The translations under genes and the position numbers were made by a program. DNA of 64,000 nt, from NCBI GenBank assembly GCA_025765595.1, contig JAIVFH010000015.1:248001-312000 (forward strand). Direction: 5' to 3'. Positions 48,723 through 58,896 of the stretch are shown here, piece after piece (position 1 is the stretch's first letter; the number at the start of each line of letters is the position of its first letter). This DNA comes from Obelidium mucronatum. Taxonomy: Eukaryota; Chytridiomycota; Chytridiomycetes; Chytridiales; Chytriomycetaceae. The notes below the pieces were generated by a model. The model was not told the DNA's origin, ran no database searches, and saw only the letters and a list, made by a program, of their open reading frames with translations.

Positions 48723-51157
48723 TCACCCAAGCAACCCACCAACAGACCCCGAAATATCAGGACATGCAAACTGCGTCGTACCCGAGAAACTCGGCTTATA
48801 CCCCGTCCAACTCAAAATCGCCAAATTAATGCTCACAGTATACGCCATCTTGATGGACGACCCACTGCCTGTGCATTTTGACGCAAACAAGCTCAAGGCA
48901 GGATCACTCGCCACACCAGACAGCCCTGGTTTCGACAAACTGTACATTACAGTCAATGGCATCATGAATTGAGTGTCCTTGTTTGCAGCAAACGTCACAC
49001 TTCCGGATTGGCCGTTGACGTTGGCGTTTGGGATGGGTGTCTTGTCGTCGGTTCCCAGGAGTTGTCCTGAAAAGAGGACATTGTTGACGGTGATTGATTC
49101 GTAGTTTGGGCTAAAGACGTTCACGTTGACGGCTAAATTGATTTGGACGACGAATGGTTGTTGGGCGCTGGCTGTGGTGAGGGATCCGGATGCAGTGAAG
49201 GGGATGGTGTTTGGGTTGAGGAATGGTTCGCTGATTTTTACGTTTGGAATACGAGGCCACTGTTTTATGTATAATTTAGTATTGAAAAATTGATTTTAAA
49301 TGATGAAGGAGGAAGTAGGACAAGAAAGTAAGAAGGAACAGATAAACTCCTGCCTATGGCAGTTTTGGTGAAAAGAAAGAATACACCGCCGAAGGCTACA
49401 GCGCCGAAGGCGATAGGAAAACATCGCCGAAGGCGATAAGAAAAAGAAAAAAAAAGAATATACCGCCTCCGGCGCTGGGACCCGCCTACGGCGGTAAACT
49501 CCTGCCTTCGGCAGTTTTGGTGCAAAAGAAAGAAAAAAAAAGAATATACCGCCTTCAGCGGTGGGACCCGCCTACGGCGGTAAACTCCTGCCTTCGGCAG
49601 TTTTGGTGAAAAAAAAAGAAAAAAAAAGAATATACCGCCTTCGGCGGTGGGACCCGCCTACGGCGGTAAACTCCTGCCTTCGGCAGTCTTGGTGAAAAAG
49701 AAAGAAAAAAAAAAAATACCGCCTCCGGCGGTGGAACAAATCACCGCCTCCGGCGGTGGAACAAAACACCGCCTCCGGCGGTGGAACCGCCTTCGGCGGT
49801 ATAATTACCAACCAAAAAGTAGGCAGCAACACCCAATCCCGCAAGAATCAAAAAAACAATCAAAGAAACAGTCAAACAACACCCCTTCCTCGTCTTGAAG
49901 CAACAACAATAACGTCTACGTTCCTCTTTCCGCCTCAACCTTTCCTCTTCCCTCCTCAATCTTGATTGTGGTTGTTCATTCAAACCCAAAGGACTGGGTT
50001 GATAATTGTTGTTGTTGTTGTTGTTTGTTCCGTAGGAACCAAGGGGAGCATTGGCAGAGAGAGGCTTTGCGTCATCCGAGAGGGAAGCGGGTACAGGAGA
50101 GTAGGAAACACGTTTTGCACCAGGTGGGAGTCGTGAGTAGTATGCTTCATCTTCACTGAGTGGTTTTGCTACTGTGTGTGTGTGTGAATGTGTGAGTGGA
50201 TGATGGGTTAAGTATGTATTATGGTGCCTTCATGCAAAAGCAGAATCGCCTACGGCGATAAAACAAAAACAAAAACCAACCCATCTCAGGACTCTTTTCT
50301 GAAGCCAAAGCACTGTTCAAATACGCAGCTTCCTGATCCTTGACAGAATAAGACACGCGCTTTGAGCCCGCAGGAAGACGAGACATGTAGGCAAGTTCAT
50401 CGTCATGATCACCACGAATCGGTTGTGCTGTAGCTCCGTAGGCCGTGACGGTAGAAGCCGCGTATGGATTGTTGTAGTAGGCAGCTGCCGCTGAGGAGGA
50501 AGCGACCATGGGGGCAGCGTAATGCTGGTGGTGCTGGATAGGTTGCTGGTACAGTTGCGGCTGGTACTGCTGGTACGGCGGCTGGCTCTGGGCGAGGATT
50601 GGCTGACTCATCGCATACTGGTTCTGCGTCAGCGTCAGGTCCGGCGACGGCGTCGCACTCTTACTCGCGCCCGCACTCGCACCCGCGGCATCGACGCGCT
50701 CAGCCCGGCTGCCGCTGAGGCGCGCCAGCGCACTCGCGGGGACCACGTCGGCCGTCGCAAGCCGCCGCAGCGACGCCTCGGCGGCTTCTGATTGGTCGAC
50801 GGCGGCAAACGACTGCACGGACGCGCGGTTGCCGGGCGCGGTGTCGAACGAAGAGTTGTCTATGGAGTTCTCGAACGAGTTGCCGCCGGCGTACCCCGGC
50901 AGCGGCTCCTCGTCCGCCACGATGCGCGTCTGCGTCGCCTCCTTCAGCTTCGCGGCGATGCCCGCCGACGCCGCCGCCGCCGCTGTTTCGTCCGTGAGAA
51001 GCGTCGTCTCGGACGCCTTCGCGGCCTCGACCGGCGGCTCCCAGCGAGACCCGTGCTCCGCATGCGAGTAGTAGAACGCCTGGTACTGCTCGTTAAAGTG
51101 CTTGGTCCAGCCAGGGGGCAGCTGCGAGGAGGAGGCGGAGGAAGAGGAGGAGCTCAT
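48723..51157 (-). CDS. WW-domain, TM and LEA2/NDR1-like protein
   Basis: Three exons: 51157-50281, 50171-49813 and 49259-48723, all in phase. Exon 1 starts with a Ser run and a WW domain (LPPGWTKHFNEQYQAFYYS through SRWEPP), then a disordered Ala/Gln/Tyr-rich region ending SRLPAGSKRVSYS. Exon 2 repeats this motif (SRLPPGAKRVSYS), then has a basic stretch and a TM segment (LTVSLIVFLILAGLGVAAYF). Exon 3 is a beta-rich domain with VNVNVFSPNYESITVNNV, the pattern of LEA-14/NDR1-like water-stress and membrane-contact proteins. A cytosolic WW arm bound to a membrane anchor and a luminal LEA2-like domain is an unusual layout. Both introns begin GTTGGT and carry repeats. Confidence 0.75.
49376..49803. 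repeat. palindromic repeat array in LEA2 gene intron
   Basis: Within the 553-nt intron 49260-49812. Two and a half near-identical units of about 115 bp each contain ACCGCCTTCGGCGGT, CCCGCCTACGGCGG and CTGCCTTCGGCAG, separated by A-rich tracts. They are followed by four more single palindromes. Each palindrome would fold into a stable 5-6 bp hairpin. Confidence 0.9.
50248..50261. repeat. single palindrome in WW gene intron 1
   Basis: ATCGCCTACGGCGAT near the donor end of the 109-nt intron 50172-50280, which also ends in a (CA)n tract before the acceptor. This is the third GTTGGT intron with the same palindrome type. Confidence 0.75.
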
Positions 51158-52198
51158 TGATTGATGACGATGACGATGAAAATAAAATGTCGCTTTCTAT
51201 TTACTTTCAACTGAAATTCGTTGAACCTGATTGAACCCAAGTTTCGCTTTTTCGCTTTAAGGCGGCCAAGATAATGGGATGCGACCAAACAGAAGCTGCA
51301 ATTAGTTCTTTGCCTTGTTTGTTAATGGAATCTGTGACTGCCATCTCTTCATTGATTTCTGATTGGATCATGATTCATGCAGTGATGGAAGAAGCTCACT
51401 GCTCCCACCAAAGGCCACAACAACAGTGAACAACTATGTGACAGTCGCTTTTTTTCAGTTGACTTAATTCGGCGCCATAATATTACTGATTTGGCTGGTT
51501 AGTTAATTTAGAGCACGCTTGTGCGACTGACGACTGACGTGTGTGGGTTGGGGGGGCATGCAATGCATGCGTGCGTGCGTGTGCTTGTGTGCATGTGATG
51601 GACTTTTTCCTTGTTTGAATTCATTTGCAAACTCAAACTGGCAAAATCACAAGTTCACTGTGCATGAATGGTCCCATTTGACTCTATTCTATGAGACTTG
51701 AAAGCAGTCCGACGGTTATCTCAGTGTACCAATCCCACAGCCACTCTACCTCCTCGAATTTTGGGGTTGTTTTGAGTCCGGATTTTTTTTTTGTGTAATT
51801 TTACAATAGGGGTGCTTCTTTAGACACCCGGCTCCAATTCTTCAAAAACCAAAAAATAGAGGAAGCAAACCTTTTTACTAAAAAAGCAGAGTTCCACTTT
51901 GAAACTCAGATTAAAATAATAAAATCTGTAATACGATACTTTTGTCTTTCTTATTCCTCTCCTATTTCTGACGGAGGTCACAGTACCCGAAAATGACGTT
52001 TAAGGAAAATTTTGTCTCATTGTTCTTTTTTTTTCCCTCCAACACGTTTTTGTGTAATCGAAGTTGCGCAATTTCTGATAGGGGGTGTTTCAGCAGGGCC
52101 ACCCTGCCACTGCCCAAAAATAGGTACTTAAGGCTGAACAAGGCAAAAACCGCCGCCTCCTTTTTTTCCTCATTCAAAACATCCCAAAAAAGAAACCA
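51158..52198. other. intergenic region, divergent promoters
   Basis: About 1 kb between the WW-domain gene (minus) and the 52199 gene (plus). It contains an alternating purine-pyrimidine stretch (GCATGCAATGCATGCGTGCG at about 51557) and two similar AAAAAATAG-ending GC segments near 51810 and 52090. No supported ORF or RNA. Confidence 0.5.
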
Positions 52199-53901
52199 AT
52201 GTCACTCAACGCTGCCTTGCAATCCCTGAATGTAAGATACCTTTCCCCCCGTTTCATAATTGCCTTTTTTTGATCTCATGTGGCACTGCTACCCCCCCTC
52301 AGATCACCCAACCAGCTGGAGCTCCACCAGCTGCCGGTGCCGCCGCTGCACCAGCCAAGAAGGAGAAAATGTCCCTCGGAAAGAAGGTTCTTATTGGTGC
52401 TGCTGTTGTCGGTGCTGGTGCCTTGGCCTTCCATGGTAATTATGTTCTTTCCCAACCTCCCACCCCCAACCCAATTTGTCGGACTTTTCTGGAAGTTCCA
52501 CTTCCCCCCCTCGGCCCCTTCCCTTTCTCGATTCTCTTTCTCTGAGTCTCCTTTTTACCATATCTTAAAACCATACGGTTTTTTTTTTAAACAGCATGGA
52601 AGAAGAGCAAGAAGGCTAAGCTTGAAAAGGAAGAAGCCAAGAAGCAATACAAGCAATACTTGATTGAACAAAAGAAGGCTCAGAAGCAAGCCGCGTTGGA
52701 CGCCAAGAAGGTTGCTGCCGCTGAAGCTCGGTAAGGGGGAGAGGAGCGGTGAAGGGGTGTAATTTATGGTCAAACTTCTTAACAAATGAATCAACAGTGC
52801 CGCTGCCGCTGAAAAGAAGGCCGCCGCCGCTGTCGCCGGTGCCAAGAAGGGAACCAAGAAGCCAGCCGGAAAGAAGCCAGCCGCCGGCAAAAAGTCCGCC
52901 GCCCCAGGCACCAAAACCGTTGCCACCCGCGGTGCCCCCAAATCCGCCGACGAAAAGAAAAAGAACCACACTGCCCTCAAGGCCGCTCTTGCCGGGGTCG
53001 TTGTCCTTACCTTGATCCTGTGGTTGGCTCAGAACCCAGGAAAGTCTGAACGTGAATACCAGACCTACTATGTCGAGGCCAACAGGCCCAAGGCGCAGGC
53101 TGCGGGTGTTGAGTTCTGGACTTATGAGGAGTGGGTTATTGTTAGTATCATTAATTTTTATGTATTCTCTTTTTGATGGTGGGTCTAATGTTTTTTATTT
53201 ATTAGCAACAAGGCTACCCAGCTGGAGGAGACTACTACGCCGAGTACGACTCATACTACTACGAAACCACCACCTACTACGAGACTACCTACGAATCGTG
53301 GTACAACACTGAAGAATTCGAGGATGATGGTTTGTTTTTTTTCACGGCCGTTTTTTACGTCACACCTTTGATTAAATCGCTCACCAAAATTTTATAATTA
53401 TAGAATGGGTAGAAGGTGAAGAGTACTACGTTGAAGAGGAATACGAAGTCGAAGAAGAGTACGAGGAAGTGTACGAAGTTGAAGGAGAGGAGGAAGAGGA
53501 AGAAGAGGAAGAAGAGGAGGAGGAATACGAAGAGGAGGAGGAAGATGAGGAAGATTACGATATCGATGACGATGAAATTGATTACGGTGGTGAGTGTTTT
53601 TGGCTTTTAATTCATGGTTCGAAACGTTAAAAAACTCTTGTATCCAATAGATGACGATGAAGAGGAAGAAGAAGAAGAAGAGGAGGAAGAAGAGGCTGAA
53701 GAAGAAGCCGAAGAGGAAGAAGAAGAAGCTGAAGAAGAAGAGGAGGAGGCTGAAGAAGAAGCAGGTTTGTGTTCACTCTCTTCATCATCCATTTACAATT
53801 TGTTCTTACCCAAAAAAAAACCCCCATTTCAAAATTATTTAGAAGAGGAAGAGGAGGAAGCTGAAGAAGAAGCTGAGGAGGAAGGTGAAGAGGAAGAGTA
53901 A
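52199..53901 (+). CDS. two-TM protein with long Glu/Tyr-rich acidic tail
   Basis: Eight exons: 52199-52231, 52303-52435, 52595-52730, 52798-53140, 53206-53329, 53404-53589, 53651-53764 and 53843-53901, all in phase. A short N-terminus is followed by a hydrophobic segment (KVLIGAAVVGAGALAF), a Lys/Ala-rich basic coiled region, a second TM segment (AALAGVVVLTLILWLA), a Tyr-rich stretch and a tail of more than 90 acidic residues. The basic region before the second TM and the acidic tail after it are of opposite charge. No family recognised; a membrane scaffold is one guess. The acidic repeats may vary in length. Confidence 0.65.
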
Positions 53902-54084
53902 ATTTGTTCATAAGCGTATCCTGGGACTCTTTTTTCCTCTTGTAATTTCATTTCTCGGTATTAAATAAATCAAAAACGTTATTATTGTACACAGTGTTAA
54001 TCGTATTGCTCTCTGTGCTTTCTCCATCCATTGATTGTATTGTATTTCTTAATATTTCTTCCTTAATTTATTTCTTTTTTCGAA

Positions 54085-56909
54085 ATGAGTGAGTATAAAG
54101 CGCCAACATCCAGACAACTTCAACAACAACAAGCCAGCAACAACTGCATGCGATTTTGTCTACGTTGCATTTAAATCGCCTTCTGGTTTTTTGCAACAGG
54201 TTTCAGCTTTGGCCAGCCATCAACAGGGTCGACTGGAGGTTTCTCATTCGGATCAACGCAGCCAGCACAACCAGCACAACAAGGTGGGAAAATACTCCTA
54301 CGTAATCGAGAGGACAGTTTTTTTAACTCTCTCTCTCGTTTCGTTCTTCTAAAGGCGGTTTGTTTGGCGCGCCAACCCAACAACAACCACAGCAGCCAGC
54401 AGCACCAGGAGGAGGTTCGTTGTTGTTCCTTTTTTTCTAGCTTGCAACAAGCCGCGATGGCTTTCTTGGATAATTGAAATATTTGTTTGCCTTCAGGCTT
54501 CTCGTTTGGTCAAGCAGCAGCAGCTCCTCAACAACCAGCAGCAGGCGGTTAGTAGATAAAAAAAAAACCGCAGATTACTTCCAACAGCCAAAAAAAAACA
54601 CGTCTTTTCGCGAGGAGAATTCCAGTTTTTTTTTATGTGATTTTAACTTCATCTATTCAGGTTTCGGATCTGCTCCCGCGCCTGCATCAGGAGGAGGATT
54701 CTCTTTTGGATCAACCACTGCAGCAGCACCAGCGAGTGGAGGGTTATTTGGAGCAGCAGCACCTGCAGCTAGTGGTGGTGGTGGTGGATTGTTTGGTCAA
54801 CCAGCTGCGGCGGCACCAGCTCCAAGTACAGGCGGATTCGGATTCGGTTCTCAACCAGCAGCACCAGCGGCAGCATCTGGCGGTGGTTTCGGATTCGGAG
54901 CAGCAGCGGCTCCAGCAACATCTGCACCAGCAGCAGCAACGGGAGGTTTTGGCTTTGGGACCGCCGCGCCTGCACCTTCTGGAGGATTGTTTGGAGCAGC
55001 TCCGGCCCCCGCAGCAGCAGCAGCAGCACCGGCGGCGGCAACGGGTGGTTTTAGCTTTGGTGGGAGTGCACCAGCGGCGGCGGCAGCCGCTCCAGCGTCT
55101 ACAGGTGGAGGATTTGGGTTTGGTGCTCCTGCGGCAGGAGGTGCGGCGGCGCCTGCAAGTGGGGGGCTTTTTGGTGCTCCAGCAGCTGCGGCGTCCGCGA
55201 CTTCAGCTGCTCCAGCCGCGTCTGGTGGTTTGTTTGGTGCCGCTCCGGCGGGTGGATTGTTTGGGGCATCAGCGGCGGCCAAACCTGCGACGCCTGCAGC
55301 TTCAGGTTTTGGATTTGGCGCTCCTGCTGCTTCTACTCCTGCTGCTGCAACGGGCGGGTTGTTTGGAACACCTGCGCCTGCTAGCTCTGGGACAGCTGCG
55401 CCAGCGAGTGGGGGGCTGTTTGGGGCACCTGCGGCGGCTAGTTCTGCGACAGCGGCGCCGGCTAGTGGGGGGTTGTTTGGTGCAACAGGGGCAACGGCCG
55501 CGGCAGCGCCAGCGGCTGGGGGATTGTTTGGTGGTGCAGCGACAACTGCTGCACCAGCTTCTGGAGGGCTGTTTGGAGCGGCAACAACCACTGCTGCCCC
55601 AGCTGCTGGAGGGTTATTTGGAGGAGCAGCCGCAGCTACCGGTGCCTCAACTGGTACACCGGCAGCGGCGCCGGCGACTGGAGGAGGACTCTTTGGTGCT
55701 GCTGCCGCTACCCCTGCAGCGCCAAAAACTGTTTCTTTCGGATCAACCACCCCTGCTCCTGCGGGAACGGCAGCTGCGGAGGCACCAAAAGCTGCCACTG
55801 GATTTGGATGTAAGGAATTTTATTTTTTAAAGTGTATTTGTTGTTTTGGCTGACAGATTGTTGGGAATAATCAAGTTGGCGCAGCTGCCGCTGCAACTCC
55901 AGGTCCATTGAAAGTTGGAGACTTATCAGGCAGTTTGTACCGATTGATTTTTTTTTTTGGCCGTATTCCCGTCGTTTTAATTGATTCTTTCTACGCTTTT
56001 GTAGCTACACCTGGTGCCGCCACAACCGCACCAACCAAATCAATTTTGTCGACATCAGGCACCGCTGCTACTGCAAGTACCCCAGCATCAACTGCTCCTG
56101 GTTTGAAAGCATTGAAGGGGAAAACGTTGGACGAACTTGTGAACAAATGGCAACAGGAGCTTGATAACTGCACAAAAGATTTTCACCGACAGGCAGTTGA
56201 AGTCAGTGTTTGGGATCGTATGTTGATTGAGAACGGGCACGATGTAACTATTGTTTTTTTTTTGGCCATTTGAAGTGGGGGTGAATAACTGGTCCTCTTT
56301 TTTTTTTTGCTTCAGATTACTCAATTATACCAAGGAATCTCAAAAGTAGACGAAACCCAAACCCAAATCTCACAAACACTGGAATATATTGATGGTCAGC
56401 AATCCGAATTGGCGCAGGTTTTGGACCAATATGAAATGTCTGTTCGAGCTCTCTTGGAAGGTGGTGATAAAGTTGGCAGCAACAACAACCCAGGAGGACT
56501 TGCTGGAGCGTCATCCTCTGTCAATACTGTAGGCGGAGCACAATCTGCCCAACTTCTTCGCGAGCCACTTCGCATGACTGGAGCCGATGAAGAACGTGAA
56601 AGGGCATATCTTGTGGCTGAGAGTTTGAACAAACAAGTGGACGATATGGCGAGACAGTTGGGATCTATTGTTGACGAAATCAATGGAACAAGACGAAACA
56701 GCACCAGTAGTAGTGGAGGTGGTAAAGATGATGGAGCCATGAGCAAGATTGTACGGATTTTGGATACACATTTGACGAGTCTGCAGTGGTTGGATTCGAC
56801 GGCTGATGAGTTGAATGCTAAAGTTTCAGATCTGAAGCAGAAGGGGAATGGGGCTAGTGCAGAAGCGGAGCGGGTTCATCAGAGGCATGCCTTGTCGGGT
56901 GGAAGATGA
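54085..56909 (+). CDS. NSP1: nucleoporin Nsp1/Nup62
   Basis: FG-repeat channel nucleoporin. The first coding exon is only four bases (ATGA at 54085-54088) spliced to 54200, giving MSFSFGQPSTGSTGG. Further exons: 54200-54283, 54355-54414, 54497-54547, 54661-55809, 55876-55932, 56005-56243 and 56316-56909. The large exon has dozens of GLFG, GFGFG and GGLFGA repeats. The end is the coiled-coil Nsp1_C domain: TLDELVNKWQQELDNCTKDF, ITQLYQGISKVDETQTQISQ and ALLEGGDK. The intron at 55810-55875 uses the acceptor CAAG after which FGFG is rebuilt in frame. Confidence 0.93.
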
Positions 56910-56972
56910 TTTGTGTGTGTTTTTTTTTTAATTAGTTTGTTTATTTCATAAAAATGCTTTTTTCAGAGCGTG

Positions 56973-58377
56973 TCACTTTTTTGCAGAATTTACTTTGTAT
57001 AAAGCCATGACGACTCCTTTGCTATTGACGCGCCCACCTAAATCGGTGCCCTCTCCAATCACATCATCTTCACATTTGTAGAACAAGGAGCTGCCCCGCA
57101 ATCTGGTGTATGTGATGAACCTTCCCTCTGTCTGTGTGACAAACCCGTGTAATCGATACAGTGTATTGAGTTTCTTGTTGTTGTTGTTGCTGGTTGTCTG
57201 TGTTGCTTCTGGGGAGACAGCAAATCCAAGATCCAAGTCCATTGGCACTTCTACTGAAGTTCGATGGAATATTTTGGATTTAGAGCCATTATTATTAGTA
57301 GAGGACGCGGTTTCTGTCAGTGGCCGCTTGAATATGAGGACGAGAAGGTCGGGTAAATGCGTAAGTAGAGTTTTTGGGATGGGCGCCTCTGCTACTTCAA
57401 AAGATTTTTCCGAGATTTTTGCTCTGGATATATCGGGGCTTGCAAAGCCGTTATTTGTGTCGCTTCGCTTTGAATTTGCGGAAGCAGTAGTAGTGGGTCC
57501 ACCGAAAAAGAAGATGGGAGGAGGTTTAAGTCCAAAGCGTTTTCGAATGAGTGATACTACATCAACGCTTTCGCTTTCCGCATAACCATTCAATGGAATA
57601 GAAAGAGAGAAACTGGTTGAGCTGGTTGTCGCGAGTTCTTCATTGAGCCCGCTTTGTAAGGAATTATGGAGAGTGCTTCCACGCGATTCATCGACGCGTG
57701 ATTGACTGTCGACTGAGTCAGTTGATGCATTTGTGGCATTGTTGTTGTTGAATTTGGAGAGAAGGTTGGTTGTTGAGGACGACGACGATGCTGACAATTT
57801 ATCAGAGGTGGTGTCCATACGAAAACGTTTTCCCATTTTGGAGTTTACAAGCACTCCTTGAATTAAAAACTGAATCACTGTTTCGTAGTTTTCAACAAAT
57901 GCAATATCATTCGGTTCTGCGGAGGTGGTGGTTTGTATAGTTGACATGGATCCTGATTCGAGCAACTGGACAAGGTCGGACATCATTTCGGCACTCACTG
58001 CTTCTGAAGTATGAATCTTGCGAACTGTGGATACAAATAGGCGTGTGTTTTCATGGATGGGTTCAACGGGCATCTCATCTGTGATCTCTGGGATATTCGT
58101 TTAAATGATGTTTTATGACACTATCCGCCGCCAATACCTTGTAGGGCCATGAATATCTGAAGCAGTGCGTGAGTCAAAGATAGGCCCCGAAGCTTTCTTT
58201 CGTTTGGCAGCCCTGAGATCTGGTCTGGTGCAGAATACGACAAACACGGCTCCTGGTCAAATTCTTCAGGCGGTGCATAAACGATGACTTGGGGCGCTTT
58301 AAAGTAATAAAGAGGTTGGGTTTAGTTTTTGGTCTTTTGTGCTTGTGTTTGGCGGTTTGCTAACCTGAAAGCGGCAT
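56973..58377 (-). CDS. USP-like protein, likely catalytically inactive
   Basis: Three exons: 58377-58365, 58296-58138 and 58087-56973, in phase across short introns (the second is 50 nt). Exon 2 reads SGLPNERKLRGLSLTHALLQIF, where ubiquitin-specific proteases have GL.N.GNTCYMN..LQ; the catalytic Cys aligns with Ser. The C-terminal box is LYRLHGFVTQTEGRFITYTR ... FYKCEDDVIGEG ... GVVMALYK; the usual GHY is GRF, so the catalytic His is Arg. The middle holds a long Ser/Thr/Asn-rich insertion and an ADP-like MxxLL region. At 420 residues it is a compact USP. A pseudoenzyme or scaffold role is inferred. Confidence 0.65.
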
Positions 58378-58896
58378 GTGGTTTCGTTGTTTTTTACAAG
58401 ACTTTCATTTCGGAGAATTCCGGAGCGCGAAAAATCAAAAAGCTGTTGGAGGTCTAAAAATGGCGTAAAAGACTGCCGTTTCTTCTTTTGTTGGAACCCC
58501 TTAAGCGCTCAAGTACTTTGAAGGATATGAGTGGTTGGAGGAAAACAATGGGCTTGTACATTTTTTAATCTTCTGGAATGAATTTCATTGATCAATGTTC
58601 GTCACTTCGCAGGTTCACCTGAGGTCATAGTGGTAAAACAACAAGGGACATTGCAGGAATGGGCCAGTTTTGATCAGAACCGCAACAGAGAACTCGAAAG
58701 AGGAAGCGGCAAAGATCGGTATTACACTTTATTTAGGCTTGTGAGGTTCAATTTGTTTCATCAAAAAGATGTTTCATTCATTTTGGCAACAAACGAGAAT
58801 CAAAATTTAGGTTAATCAAAAATTTCATTTCTTTCAACGCCAAACTTGATAAAAGCTGGATGATTTCTTCACTTTTATCCTCAGCCATCACTCATC
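58378..58896. other. intergenic, between USP-like and VWD genes
   Basis: About 520 bp. A short open frame (58588-58815) starting at a non-ATG codon has no domain and no homologue I recognise; I do not call it. The rest should hold promoters for the two divergent genes. Confidence 0.4.

Noticed and set aside
49376..49803. Palindromic repeats resembling a CRISPR array or bacterial REP elements
   Set aside because: The units are of unequal length, have A-rich shared spacers and lie inside a spliced eukaryotic intron; no cas genes are near.
51557..51580. Alternating purine-pyrimidine tract as an origin or telomere-like site
   Set aside because: Short, simple low-complexity sequence with no supporting context.
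54637..55830. Long Gln/Leu/Arg-rich ORF in another frame of NSP1
   Set aside because: A shadow of the FG-repeat exon; the GLFG frame is the conserved one.
58588..58815. 75-residue open frame between the USP-like and VWD genes
   Set aside because: No ATG at its start, no domain and no sign of conservation.
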